63,133 bases of DNA from Hypholoma sublateritium FD-334 SS-4 (Eukaryota > Basidiomycota > Agaricomycetes > Agaricales > Strophariaceae), in NCBI GenBank assembly GCA_000827495.1, contig KN817535.1, positions 452,935 through 516,067 on the forward strand. The letters run 5' to 3'. A model generated the notes under the pieces. The model did no database searches. It worked only from the letters and a program-made list of their open reading frames with translations, and was not told where the DNA came from. Of this stretch, positions 1-11,043 are shown piece by piece. The position numbers and the translations under genes were made by a program. Position 1 is the stretch's first letter. The number at the start of each line of letters is the position of its first letter.

Positions 1-298
1 AAAATGGGACCTCCGAACAAATCCGTCATTTACCGAAAGGGGCACCCGAGATGTGCTCGGATGTGCGAATGAGGCATGCAAACAGGACTCGGTGACCGAG
101 TCGGGTCATTTGGAAAAAAATGGCCCATTATGTACGCGACATTGTTTGTTCCCATTGCCCCTGTTACTGATGTGACATATGTTGGTTGCCATTGATGGCA
201 ACTGTCACCATTAATGATGGGACATTGTAGATCACTGATGAGTCATTATATACTATATAGGGTAACTATCCTATGAGGACATACTGCTGTATATCTTC

Positions 299-1777
299 AT
301 GATCAACGCCGACATGTTTACCGACAAACATGCTCTCCGTACCACGCGCATTACATCGCAGGTATGCCACAGCTGGCGCAACCTGATGCTCGCCACACCC
401 ACATTATGGGCGAGATTGATTGACGTGGACCGCATTTCCCACCCGTGGAGCGACAAATGGCGGGATGAACTGATGCGAAGAACTGGCGACGCGCCCCTGT
501 GGATCAAAGCAAATACTTTCCGCCCATCAATGGACATGTCGGAATTTTTAGAAATCGTCCGCAAGAATTGGCATCGAATTCAGCAGTTGGTTGTGCGTGG
601 CCGATGTCCCAGTGTCGATACCCTCCGGCTGCCTTTGGATGTTCCTGCACCACTTCTGGATACTTTTATTGTGTCACTTTCCCACGCAATGCTCGCTGAA
701 GTCATTGAAGACGCGCCTCTCTTTGGCGGCTATGCACCCATGCTCCGTATTTTTCACTTTAACAACTATGTTGTTGGTCAAGGCGTACCATGGTTATGCC
801 GTCTGAATTCATTGACGCTCAACGGCGTGTACGGTATCTGCGACATAGTCGCGGTACTCTCGGAGGCGCATAGGCTTTGTGATTTGCAAATAACAAATAT
901 CTCTTTTATCATCGGCGAGAGCGTTTCATCCCTCCCTGTTGTCTCCCTCACACACCTGAAGTCTCTAGGGTACATTGGAGACCCTCTTCCATGCGTCACG
1001 CTCCTTGATCACATCAGGATTCCCTCGGGCTGCTCTTTATCCGTTCACATTCCTACTATTTCCGAAGGCCTGGATTTCACTGCGGCAGAGGCAATTATCA
1101 CCAAATTTACTTGCAACGCCCGGCGCTTCTTGCAAACGAATATATTCGAGGTCGTTCAACTCACTTACCTGCCAGACTGTATGATCACCTTCGAAGGACA
1201 AACCACATTTCCAGTCGAATCTACGCACAACTTGACACTTCCGCTGTACGGGAGTGACGCTCCGGAAGAACTTGCAATGTTCCTGAGGCAAATATCGTCG
1301 CTGGATCTCTCAAAGACGACGGCATTGCAGTTATTCACCGACAAGGAAACATTACATCCGTCTTTTGGGCAGATTTTCGGCTCTCTTCCATCTCTAGACA
1401 CCATTTGCGTCGAAAGCCACTCACTTCAGTTTCTAATGAAGCTCCAAAATGACATGGACCTCACAGACCAGCCAGACGTGATATTCCCTGCTCTCAGAGT
1501 CATCACTTTTATCCTTGTCATCTCAGACCACCGTGGCCGTCACATCGCAGACCAAATTGCAGTTGCGGTCAAATTCATCATCTCAAGGGTGAAGAATGGG
1601 CATCCCATCGCCCAATTAGATATGGGAGATACGCTGCCTTTCGATGGCCGCCACCATTTGGAGGCGCTTTCGGAGGTCAAAGATCTGGAATTGATCTATA
1701 CGTGCTCACCCGAGACAAAGGTTTCCGAATCTTCATGGAACGACTACGACGAGGAGGAGTGTATAGATATGTTTTAG
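299..1777 (+). CDS. F-box-like family protein A, N-terminally truncated
   Basis: This is an intronless family member, 492 residues from the first available ATG. The family normally opens with a short leader and an F-box core of the form NLSEDILLHIF, then NADMF, TSQVC, a Trp-rich helix and RSGxAPLWI. Here NADMF, TTRITSQVCHSW, the LWARLID stretch and GDAPLWI are all present. The core residues LSYEDILLYIF are encoded just upstream (266-298), but an in-frame TAA at 263-265 cuts them off and no ATG precedes them. Either an upstream exon joins at an AG near 276-277, or the gene starts at 299 with half an F-box. The later part keeps the family pattern, including SRVKNGHPIAQLDM near residue 440. The tail ends EECIDMF and lacks the EYICGS motif found in many paralogues. 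An F-box protein would normally recruit a substrate to an SCF ubiquitin ligase through Skp1; that role is inferred, and this copy may be non-functional. Confidence 0.75.
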   Translation: MINADMFTDKHALRTTRITSQVCHSWRNLMLATPTLWARLIDVDRISHPWSDKWRDELMRRTGDAPLWIKANTFRPSMDMSEFLEIVRKNWHRIQQLVVRGRCPSVDTLRLPLDVPAPLLDTFIVSLSHAMLAEVIEDAPLFGGYAPMLRIFHFNNYVVGQGVPWLCRLNSLTLNGVYGICDIVAVLSEAHRLCDLQITNISFIIGESVSSLPVVSLTHLKSLGYIGDPLPCVTLLDHIRIPSGCSLSVHIPTISEGLDFTAAEAIITKFTCNARRFLQTNIFEVVQLTYLPDCMITFEGQTTFPVESTHNLTLPLYGSDAPEELAMFLRQISSLDLSKTTALQLFTDKETLHPSFGQIFGSLPSLDTICVESHSLQFLMKLQNDMDLTDQPDVIFPALRVITFILVISDHRGRHIADQIAVAVKFIISRVKNGHPIAQLDMGDTLPFDGRHHLEALSEVKDLELIYTCSPETKVSESSWNDYDEEECIDMF

Positions 1778-4328
1778 GCTATGTATCCGCTCTGTAATTC
1801 GATCTGAAGTAGATACTCAGAACTTCGAATCAATGAACCCTACTACGTACCAACATCTGCTCCTCGCCATCGTGACTCAGACATCGCGATTTATGCCGAT
1901 GGGCATGTATGGCAGCGCATATGCGCATGCGCCGTGTAAAGGTCCACTGAGTTATGCGGTACTGATCTGATGGCAACATGCGTACATCAGCGATATCATC
2001 CATGTTGATGAACGTAGATGCGTCTCGTGGATGTGGGCACGATGGAAAGTAGGAAAGCTCCCATTGACAGGGCATCCGAGGAGTGCCGCCGCTTCTAGAC
2101 ACAGACCACCAGCGACGGACCGTTTTCCGGCGCCACACGAGCTATACTTTATTTTGTCGTACCGCAAGGCATTTGTAAGGCAACGCAACATATGCAGGAG
2201 GCGTGTTTAGAGTAAGCAGGACGTTCCCAGAAGCATGTGCGGAGAGAACCAGCCACGCGACGGACGGGAGCTGCTGATTGGCGACGAGATTAAGATGACG
2301 CACGTATGTTATGGCTTGACGGTGGACATCTGCGGTGGGTATAGCGTAAGCTGACGGTGGACATAGCGCAGAAAACGAACAGAAATGCTTCTTTCAGAGT
2401 ATCCGTATGATAGGCGCCCCGCACGGGCAGTACTATAGGCAGTACTATATTCCAAGCGCGACAGCGAAGTTAGTGTAGCATTTGACGCGGGACTAACACA
2501 GAGAACAGCAAAAGGTACTCATGAATAAGGCAATGGTGCTCTTCAAACCACCACAGCAAGCACAATGTTACAAGTTCGCGTGATCAGAGAGAACGCGCGC
2601 GAGCATGCACATGCATGGCGCGTATGCCCACCGAGTTATGCGTTAATGTTCTGTACTCGCGTCGGTGTGGAAGCAGTGGGGGGATAGGGATATGAATGGA
2701 GGATTCATAGAACCACACACCAGAGATGTTCACGACCCTGCGTGCGGCGAGTCTGCTCCGCGAACGGGACACGTGGACACGTAGGGAGCTGGAATGTATC
2801 ACGGTACGCCGGGACGACAGGTCGAGGCAAAGTGGTAGGATGACGCGCAGTGCCATTCAATTCGTGAGCGGCATCGACGAAAGTGTGGTCTGCTTATAAG
2901 AATGCAAGCTGACGCCCACATTGAAATCGATTTCACCGAGCAAGCGGCTCACTCTGTGGTAGCGCGAACATTGAGACGGCAGCACGGGATGGAAGGACTA
3001 CATACCTAGGCTCCGAATCGTTTTATATAAGCCTTTGAACGCAGAGGAGAGTCTTGGAGGTGACAGCTATCTGGGAAGGGGTGGGCGAGGAGAAGGAGCA
3101 TTGACGCTGACAGCGCGTTGGAAGTGTACCCGGAGATTGCCGGGTCCAACTACGCACAGACCACCGCGGAAACGGACCGTTTTCCCGAGTCGCGCCCGCC
3201 AGGCGCCACCTGGATTCAGACCGCCTGTGCAGCCGTGCTATGGTGCTCAGTACGCCAGTTCAACCCCACCTCGCTGAAGACAGTTGGTCCCTCGTTCCTG
3301 ATCCCATATTACGATCATCCCGCGCCTTCGACTTGCCTTCGACCAGCTCAGCTAGTTACACGTCTCTTCAAGGACGGTGATGCCGGGGGTAGTCAAGAAA
3401 ACTACAACGTACGCTGTAGGCTCTGAAAAGAAAATTCGAAGGTAAATAAAAACGCATATTCACGTTTAATTATAAGTATGAGTCCTCGACGATATTCCGC
3501 TCAATCCTCACTGACCCCGTCTTTTTATCAAAGGTTGATGTGCCTATTTCTTTCTTCGGCGATTCCACTGCCCGTATTAGAGAATCATATTATTATAGTT
3601 TGTCGGCCTCGGTGAGGAGAATATTTGCAAGCAAGTTCATTGAAACACCCCACCCAGAGGTCATTCTTGGGATTTGATTGGCATATGTATATCCGAACTC
3701 TGGGTCTTGGAGAAACGTGAAGGAGATATCACAGTACAACTAAAAATAACATACCAACGTAAACGCCTGCAAAAGGAAATTTAACAAACAAGCTTGCTTC
3801 TAATTGGCAGAGTATTCAGTAAAGGCGCCCAGGAATATGAGGGGGTGGTATTTCACAGATTATCTCGGCGTAAAGACAGGCTTTTTGTCAATGCTAGTAA
3901 CGTATCGTCTGCACGGACCCGCTTCAAAATTCCCTAAATTGTTTCAGTGCTTATCGGCACTGTCAGTGCTCACCGCGGGTAGCGCTTCCGGCCTAACCTA
4001 TTTTGTCATCGACAGCAACCACGCCGCCAATCGCCAATGTCACTGATATTGCACACGGATAACTCGTGGAAACCACAGTGGTGCGCTCGCCCACACGAGG
4101 CTCGCGCGCTCGGGGACCGCTCCGAGGTACGTCATATTCCGCCGGCCCCGCCTGGTGTGGGCCCGTAGACCGCTGTCAGATACCTCCTGAATGGGGAAGA
4201 AACGTCGGGCTGCACTCACTGTGCAGTAAATTTCTGCGGGGATGATGGACAACGGGCTCGGGCTGCGACGAAAATGTTATCGCAGCGTCGACAAGGGGCA
4301 ATACGAGCATGGGCACGGAGGCCATCCC
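1778..4328. other. Spacer A to oxidoreductase, repeat-derived
   Basis: No convincing gene is visible. The stretch holds two copies of the shared spacer block (2100-2130 and 3152-3186). A segment at 2584-2635 is almost the same as 29000-29052 in the E-F spacer. A TATATAAG box at about 3024 lies below the second block but leads to no recognisable reading frame. The open frames here are short, overlap on both strands and have the Arg/Cys/Pro-rich look of GC-rich non-coding DNA. From about 3430 to 4328 the sequence is more AT-rich and I recognise nothing in it. Confidence 0.5.
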
Positions 4329-4334
4329 TATAAA
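4329..4334 (+). promoter_or_regulatory. TATA box of the GMC oxidoreductase gene
   Basis: TATAAA lies 72 bp upstream of the ATG at 4401. The same 55-75 bp spacing is seen before genes C and I and before the DUF6593-like gene. Confidence 0.5.
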
Positions 4335-4400
4335 TCAGTGCACAGATGAGAACTATTTCCTCATTCCTCATTGCTCAATCACCTATCTTTCCCACCTCCA

Positions 4401-7400
4401 ATGAAGTCCGCCATCTTCCTCTCTTCTTTCGTCGCCTCCGCCGTGTTCTTCAGCCGCTCGCTGGCTGTCACACTCACAGACGCCTCGCAGCTAACGACGA
4501 CGACGTATGACTACATTATAGTAGGAGGTATGTATTCCTCCAAGTCGCTTGCTTCTATACAATTTAACGCAGAAACAGCTGGGAATGCTGGGCTTGTTCT
4601 TGCTAATAGGTTAACGGAGGATGCAAGTACAACAGTTCTTGTACTCGAAGCAGGTGTAACGTATGGCGGTCCGTTTGGGGAAAAATTCCAGAAACATTTT
4701 TGTTTCCCCCGGAAACTTTTTTATCACACTCTAGCTATGTATACAAGCCATTAGATATGCGCGTAACAATAATAAGGGTGCCCGTAACAAATTATGTAGC
4801 GCGCAGAAATTTATTTCAAGCCCGCGTGAACACATTGTGGTGCGCAGATTTTTTAGTCAGTGCGCATACAAATATTTGAGTGCGCTGATTTATATTTTGG
4901 TTCGCGCGGAAATATATCATGTTGCGCAGATTTATTTATTGTGTGCGCTGAGAAACATTAGGTGCGCAGATTTATTTTATGGGTGCTCGGAAACATTTGT
5001 GATAGTCTGCGAGGGAGCGAAGCCGGCAAGCCGTGATTATATAATTGATCCGAAACGGCATCAGGCGAGCTTTTGCCAGGATTGCCGTTCATTGTTTGGC
5101 CAAGCTCCCGCAAAGGCCGCCTCCATCTCCGTGATCTGCGAGATGCAAGCTTTCCCGTCTGATTCCTCTCCTCTGCTAGACGGCATGCCGAAATGCGCAC
5201 TTCATGCTGCCACGTAAGTACATTTACTATCCAGGGGCATTGTGTAGTCGCACTGGTACTTACGCGGTAACATGTCACACATTCACGGCTGTAGAACTTT
5301 GACGTCCTAGTATTCGATACCCCGTTCAAACGGTAAAGAACCATACAACAACTAAGTGCGACTATCTATGAAAGATCCAAACTCCGCACTCCGCCCGGCC
5401 CGCGCACACGCACTGTGCGCCTTCGGTCGAATATTTGCGTCAACGGCGTGCGGCGGCGGCGCCGCGCAGCCCCGTCTGCTCTAACTCTGTCGCCCAACAA
5501 GTGTCTACGAGCGCAATTCATCGCTCTCTGTTGGTTAATATTATTTGTAATCATCTCAGCTGTGAATTGCACGTACTTCGTGCGCTCAGTGCTCACCTCG
5601 AGTGCGCCGCATTCCCGCCAGGAAGTACACTGGCGTACACGGTACCGCATCCGCCGTCCCGTTTGCGACAAGCTTGTGAGGCACGGAATCTCTCGCTGAT
5701 GGAATGTCCATGTCAATAGTGGCGCTTTTCAGCGCAGGGTCTATAGGTGTGATAGGTGTGGAAAGCTTTTAGCTATAGGAGTGTGAAAAGCTTTAGGACC
5801 TACGGTCTACCCTATTGCTGACATGGTTGGATTTTCACCCAGCGTGGATTATAGTGTGTGGATTAGATGATCTTTATAAGCTTCACCATTTACCATGCCG
5901 ACAGGCAGGCAGGCGCTGATGTGCTCGCCATCCTGATGTGGGAACCCAATGCCAGGCGCACGGCTCTGAAACGTGCAGCATGTCTTCCTAGTGGTGTGAT
6001 CAGCACCGTGTTGTGTCTGGCGCTACTGCTGATGGTATTTTAGAGACCATGCGCATTTGTGAAAACAGAAGACGGGTGAGCGAGCAGGGTTAAGAACAAT
6101 GTGATGGAATGCCGCAGTGCGCAGAGCAAAGCACGGCATGTCGGTCACTTGCGTCGTGGACTGATACGCTGCCAAGCGTCCTGCGTGTGAACAACGGCGA
6201 CGAGAAAACAAATGAAAATAATACGATACGCAAGAGCTTGACAGAGGGTGGGTGGGGGTGCAAGGGTGTTCCCACACGGCTTCTAGCCGACCGGGAACCA
6301 AATACAATGGAGCGTAAGCTGCGGCGTCAGATTCGAACCATTCTGGTGTGCGACGATGGTACAGGACGATGGATTTACGAGGTCAAGAGCGAGTACGAGA
6401 GGTAGAACGACGAATTAATGCATGAATGAATTGTTGTATTATTCTTTTTTGTACATAGCTTTACAGTGTTTTTATAGCTATGTTGTGCAGCTTAATTTGT
6501 ATATAAAAGTTATAGGAATGCGGCACAACATAGAGATAATATGTAAGTAGCATAAATCCGAGATAAAATGTAACAGTAATACTTAAAACGAAGAGGCAGT
6601 GCGTTACCGCCTGTACGGGCGCCTAATTTTAACAATGTGTCGGTTGTTGTGTTTCCGTGATTTATCAAGCGCGGGCCGGGTGCGGATGCTACGTGTGCCG
6701 GTGAAGGTAATTGGGGAATGTGATTTTGTTGTGAAATGGAGTGGAATGGGCGAGAAACGCGTAGGGCGGCGTCGGGCGATGTGCGTCGGCGAACGTGGGA
6801 ATGCGGCGGAGAGCGCGGGAATAATGTCTTCGTCGATTTTCTTGGACGGCGTGAGTGCGGGCTCATCAGGACTCAATTCACTAAAACGAGGATCTTTAGT
6901 GGTGCTGTTTGTTTGTTTTTTATTGTAGTATCGCGATGAGCATTAGCGCGCGCAGGATCAAGTACCTCTACTGTCGCCGGAGGAGGGGGCATGGCGTGCC
7001 ACATGCGTGTAGGACAAGGTGCACCTCTTACCCGACGCCAGAGGTACGTGTGACTGGCAGTTCAGGTGCTTTCATTCGGTCCCAGTGTGCCCTCTGGAGC
7101 GCTCGGATATTAGGAACGCCTGCATTCTCCGATGCAAGGCAGCATATACCACATATCTTATGTAGCCTCCTTTACGGCGGTAGCAGAGAAGATCGCGTGT
7201 GGGAACGGACATCTGTACAATGGTTGATTGGTATCTTTACAAGGCTGCAGGAAAGTCAGAGCGCGCTCTGCAGACGCTGAGCGCGACGAAGTGTGTCAGG
7301 AGTCGGCGGCGCCTCCAAGCCGTCCGACAAGACAGCAAGTACAGCGTAGGCAACAGCGTAGTGTCAAATACATATAACAGAGGCTAGGACTTGCATCGCA

Positions 7401-9902
7401 GCATGACGGATGTCTGGTAAGACGGGAGAGTTGCCGCTCAGGGAGGTGGAGGCGGCCCTTGCGGGAGCGTGGGCACATGGCCAAACCATGAACGGCAATC
7501 CCGGCAGAAGCTCGCCTGATGCCGTTTCGGATCAATTATATAACCACGGCTCGCCGGCTTCGCTCCCTCGCAGACTATCACAAATGTTTCCGCGCACCCG
7601 TAAAATAAATCTGCGCACCTAATGTTTCTCGGCGCACACAATAAATAAATCTGCGCAACATGATATATTTCCGCGCGAACCAAAATATAAATCAGCGCAC
7701 TCAAATATTTGTATGCGCACTGACTAAAAAATCTGCGCACCACAATGTGTTCACGCGGGCTTGAAATAAATTTCTGCGCGCTACATAATTTGTTACGGGC
7801 ACCCTTATTATTGTTACGCGCATATCTAATGGTTTGTATACATAGCTAGAGTATGATAAAAAAAGTTTCCGGGGGAAACAAAAATGTTTCTGGAATTTTT
7901 CCCCAAACGGACCGCCATAGTAACGTACGTCATAGAGCGATGTTCTTTTAATTTACGTCACTCACACGCACAATTCCAGCGACGAGAATGTGATCCCCGT
8001 TATTGCACCCTTCCTTGGACCTTCCGTGACGCCTGGTGAGTGCCTAAATTCCTTCTCAGTAGCATCGCGTATCTCAAAAAATGTGCATAGATACTCCTTG
8101 GGACTGGAATTACACCACCACAGCCCAACCAGGCCTTGACAACAGGACATATCCGTACCCGCGAGGACGACTGCTTGGTGGTAGTAGCAGTGCAAATTAC
8201 ATGATTCACCAATATGGGACAAACGAGGACTGGGACCGAATGGCCGACGTCAGCGGAGATGCAGGTTGGTCGTGGAACAACATGAAGCAATACATTGCAA
8301 GGGTAAATGATACATTGATTCGTTATAATCAAGTAATATGCTAACGGTATTCTGTCCAGCACGAGAAGTTTGTCGTCCCTACCAACGGTCAGAATGTCTC
8401 CGACGAATTCATCCCCTCCCTCCATTCGTTCACGGGAGAGCTTCAAGTCAGTCTCCCCGTGTGGAACCAGACAATCGACAGTCGTGTCATTGCGACAACA
8501 CAGCAACTCGCTGAATTCCCGTACAACGAGGATATCAGCGGAATAAACAATGATATGCTGGGTATTGGCTGGGCCCAGTCATCGATGGTGGACGGTGAAA
8601 GGGCCAGCTCGTCGACGAGCTACCTGGCCAGCGCCAACGATCGGCCAAATCTGACGGTCCTCATCAACGCAATGGTGACAAAGCTTCTCCCCATTAACAC
8701 ACCCGCCGGTGCGAGGACATTCCGAAATGTGCAGTTCTCGGACGCGCGCACATTCTCAGGTAAGGATTGACTGCCACAAATATCACAGTTTATCTATCCT
8801 AACACATTTCTGCAGTCACTCCGTCTTTCCAAGTCCAGGCGACAAAAGAAGTCATTCTATCAGCCGGGGCCGTGGGAACGCCGCAGATCCTCCAGCTCTC
8901 GGGTATCGGAGCTCCCGCTGACCTGGAACCACTTAAAATCCCTGTCCTTATCAACAACACACAAGTCGGAAAGAACCTCCAGGACCACCCCCTTCTCCCG
9001 AATATTTTCAGCGTTCAGGGAGATTTAAGCCTTGATCACATCCTCCGCGACCCAGCTCAGATCGGCGCAGCCATCGCTCAGTGGCAGGCAAACAAGACCG
9101 GGTTTATCTCCAACAATGTTGTCAACAATATAGGGTTTGCGAGGCTAAATGCCAGTGTCCTCGATCAATTCACGGATCCCGCCGCTGGCCCAACCACGCC
9201 TCATTTCGAGATCATATTCGCTGTACGTTGGTACTTTCTGGGAACTAATGTACATCGCTAATTTACACACAGGATTTCTGGCTGGATCCTGTCGTCCCCA
9301 TACCGTCCAACGGAAGTTATTTCACAATCTTGACCGCTCTCGTCACTCCCACATCGCGTGAGTGCCACATTTTGTTGTAAATAATCTGTTTCCAAATATT
9401 AATCTTCTTATGCTTAGGTGGGTCCGTCGCTATTCAATCCACCAATCCTTTCGACGCTCCTCTAATCAATCCCAACATGCTCGACACTGAATTTGACATC
9501 ACAACAATGGTCGAGAGCATCAAGGCAATCAAACGATTTGCCGTTGCGCCTGCGTGGGACGATTATATCACCGGCACCGTCGGCACGCTCTCTGGCACGT
9601 CCGACGCTGACCTCGAGGAACATGCGCGCCAGCATACGACAACGGTCTTCCATCCTTCTTCCACCGCCTCTATGGCAGCAGAGGATTCTAATGACGGTGT
9701 CGTCAACCCCGATCTCACCGTGAAGGGTACCACTGGTCTGCGAGTCGTTGATCTATCGGTCTTTGTGAGTGGTTTCTACGCAGTCCTGTGGCCATTCAGG
9801 CGCTGACTATATCCCAAGCCATTTATTCCCAGCTGCCATCCTCAAGGACCCGTGTACATGCTCGCTGAACGTGCAGCCGATCTCATAAAAGCCACACATT
9901 GA
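4401..9902 (+). CDS. Secreted GMC oxidoreductase, aryl-alcohol-oxidase type, with a transposon in intron 2
   Basis: Nine exons can be traced: 4401-4527, 4579-4660, 7980-8035, 8091-8302, 8360-8759, 8816-9222, 9273-9357, 9418-9764 and 9819-9902. All phases agree and together they give 599 residues, the usual size for aryl-alcohol oxidase. A hydrophobic signal peptide (residues 1 to about 23) precedes YDYIIVGAGNAG, the FAD-binding motif, and VLVLEAG. RGRLLGGSSSANYM and GTPQILQLSGIG are the two GMC signature regions. FHPSSTASM and PSCHPQGPVY carry the paired catalytic histidines expected near the C-terminus. The family uses FAD to oxidise alcohols and passes the electrons to oxygen, giving peroxide outside the cell; which alcohol is used here is unknown. 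Intron 2 would once have been 55 bp (7925-7979), but the 3258-bp TE1 now lies at its donor. A new donor GTATGG at 4661, made of one target base and the element's own end, may still let the gene splice. The start is fixed by the signal peptide; the ATG 30 bases upstream is not needed. Confidence 0.88.
6140..6870 (+). repeat. Dispersed repeat R1, copy 1, inside TE1
   Basis: This segment aligns along its length with the reverse complement of 55790-56540. Landmarks in order are CTGCCAAG..TCCTGCGTG, ACAACGGCGACGAG, a 58-codon reading frame ending SEYER-stop, the diverged AT-rich stretch after it, and GCGTGAG.GCGGGCTCAT at the far end. Confidence 0.75.
6232..6405 (+). other. Conserved reading-frame tail inside repeat R1, function unknown
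   Basis: Fifty-eight codons align without a gap to 56267-56440 on the other strand, and both copies end in SEYER and TAG. Shared residues include KSLT, WGC, GVPTRLLA, REP, KLRRQ, CDD and SEYER. This may be the last exon of an element-encoded or captured host gene; a CAAG just before codon 1 could be a splice acceptor. Many differences change the amino acid, so strong selection is not evident and the protein may be dead. I do not recognise the family. Confidence 0.35.
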
Positions 9903-11043
9903 CCGTGATATATACCATGCCCTTTACCATGCCCTATTATCATTATTACTCTAAGATAATTATTGTACTGTGTCACTCGTATTAATACGTGTCTAGTTGT
10001 CCAACTTAATAGTATGCAAATAATGACATTTCCAATACATGTTTCGTGATCAATCCAGGCGGTAATGGATAGATCCGGGCCCAGACGGTCGGCTCCAGCA
10101 GGAGGTTTGCATGAGGTCTGATTTCTTGCACTTGCTGAGAATAGCTCTAAACATATATCATTCTCGCGATGACATACTTGCGATACGCGGAAAGAGGCAA
10201 AAAAATTCCATTGCTATTCTGAAAGGATGTAGATAAGAAAAAACTATAGTTCTAGCTGGAATGTGTATTCAGAACTTCGCCAGAATGGACTGTAACTACA
10301 TACCTACTACCCATATCTGCTTCTCGCGCCCTGGCCCAGACGCCGCATATGCTGGTAGCGGGCGCTGTTTCTCTCTCTGTTATGAACACGAAGGAAAGCA
10401 TAAATACGTAAATGCACTGACTGTCCCCAGCTGTTCCCACACGGGATGTATGATTGTGCCCGCATTTGAGACGAAGAACAAGACAGTCCACACACCCAAT
10501 CCTTCCACGCACACTGGTCCACCGTGCACGCGCACTTAGTCCGTTCCTGAATTGTGTGAAGATACGACCTCCTAACGCAGGGGAGAGTCCAACTGAGAGT
10601 CCTTGCGAACTGAGAATGCCCCAGTTATTGCGCACGGACCACCGCTTGAACGGACCGCGTTCCCGGCGCTGCGGTATGTGTCAGCAGAGAATCACCGCAC
10701 GTGGCACGATTTTTATAGATTTGGAATCTCTGGGAGCGCGCATCTGGAGCGTACTCTCCAGCGCGCAGGCAGACTCACCAGTGCGAGCCGCGCAGGGTGG
10801 TAACTCTTGTAATTATTTTTGAAGTTTGAACATGGTCACTAATACTTATGGAAGAAGCCGGCCTACATGTCAGAGAACAGCGCTCGGCCACTGAGTGAGT
10901 CCAGCCGTCGTCAGCCATCCCTTTCAAACTGCGCTACACGCGGTCACCACGGTGCTGGAAACACGAGGTCAATGTCAACGCGGGAACTCTGTTTGCCCAT
11001 TCGCCTCGTACTTACCATCTCCAGACCGAGCGAGTTATCCACG
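9903..11043. other. Spacer oxidoreductase to B
   Basis: The first 200 bp are AT-rich and fit the 3' untranslated region of the oxidoreductase. A shared spacer block lies at 10630-10665, and about 40 bp below it a TTTTTATAG box at about 10708-10716 could be a core promoter for B. The same pair of block and TATA-like box recurs at 17983-18124. An open frame runs upstream of B's start in the same phase, but it has no family similarity. Confidence 0.45.

Larger units (their letters stand above)
4662..7919. mobile_element. TE1, long-inverted-repeat DNA element with 6-bp target duplication
   Basis: The element begins TATGGCGGTCCG and ends with its exact complement. It is flanked by GTAACG on both sides (4656-4661 and 7920-7925). 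The inverted repeats run about 500 bp (4662 to about 5165, and about 7415 to 7919) and are nearly identical apart from a handful of substitutions, so the insertion is fairly recent. The repeats are AT-rich and carry a recurrent TGCGCAGATTTATT-like motif about every 25-40 bp, a possible transposase-binding array. The interior (about 5170-7410) has no recognisable transposase and is probably non-autonomous. It contains a segment (about 6140-6870) that recurs in inverse orientation at about 55790-56540. The superfamily cannot be fixed from the ends alone. Confidence 0.9.

Noticed and set aside
3804..4046. 80-codon frame before the oxidoreductase
   Set aside because: It has some hydrophobic character but no signal, domain, promoter or conserved copy to support it.
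4837..5217. Reading frame of 126 codons, with a mirror copy at 7438-7743
   Set aside because: Both lie in the TE1 inverted repeats and translate the GCGC/AT word array. The duplication comes from the palindrome, not from gene conservation.
4662..7919. TE1 and TE2 as Tc1/mariner-type insertions at TA
   Set aside because: TA flanks can be drawn, but then GTAACG and GATCTT would have to occur on both sides by chance, and K would be left with 8 extra bases and out of frame.
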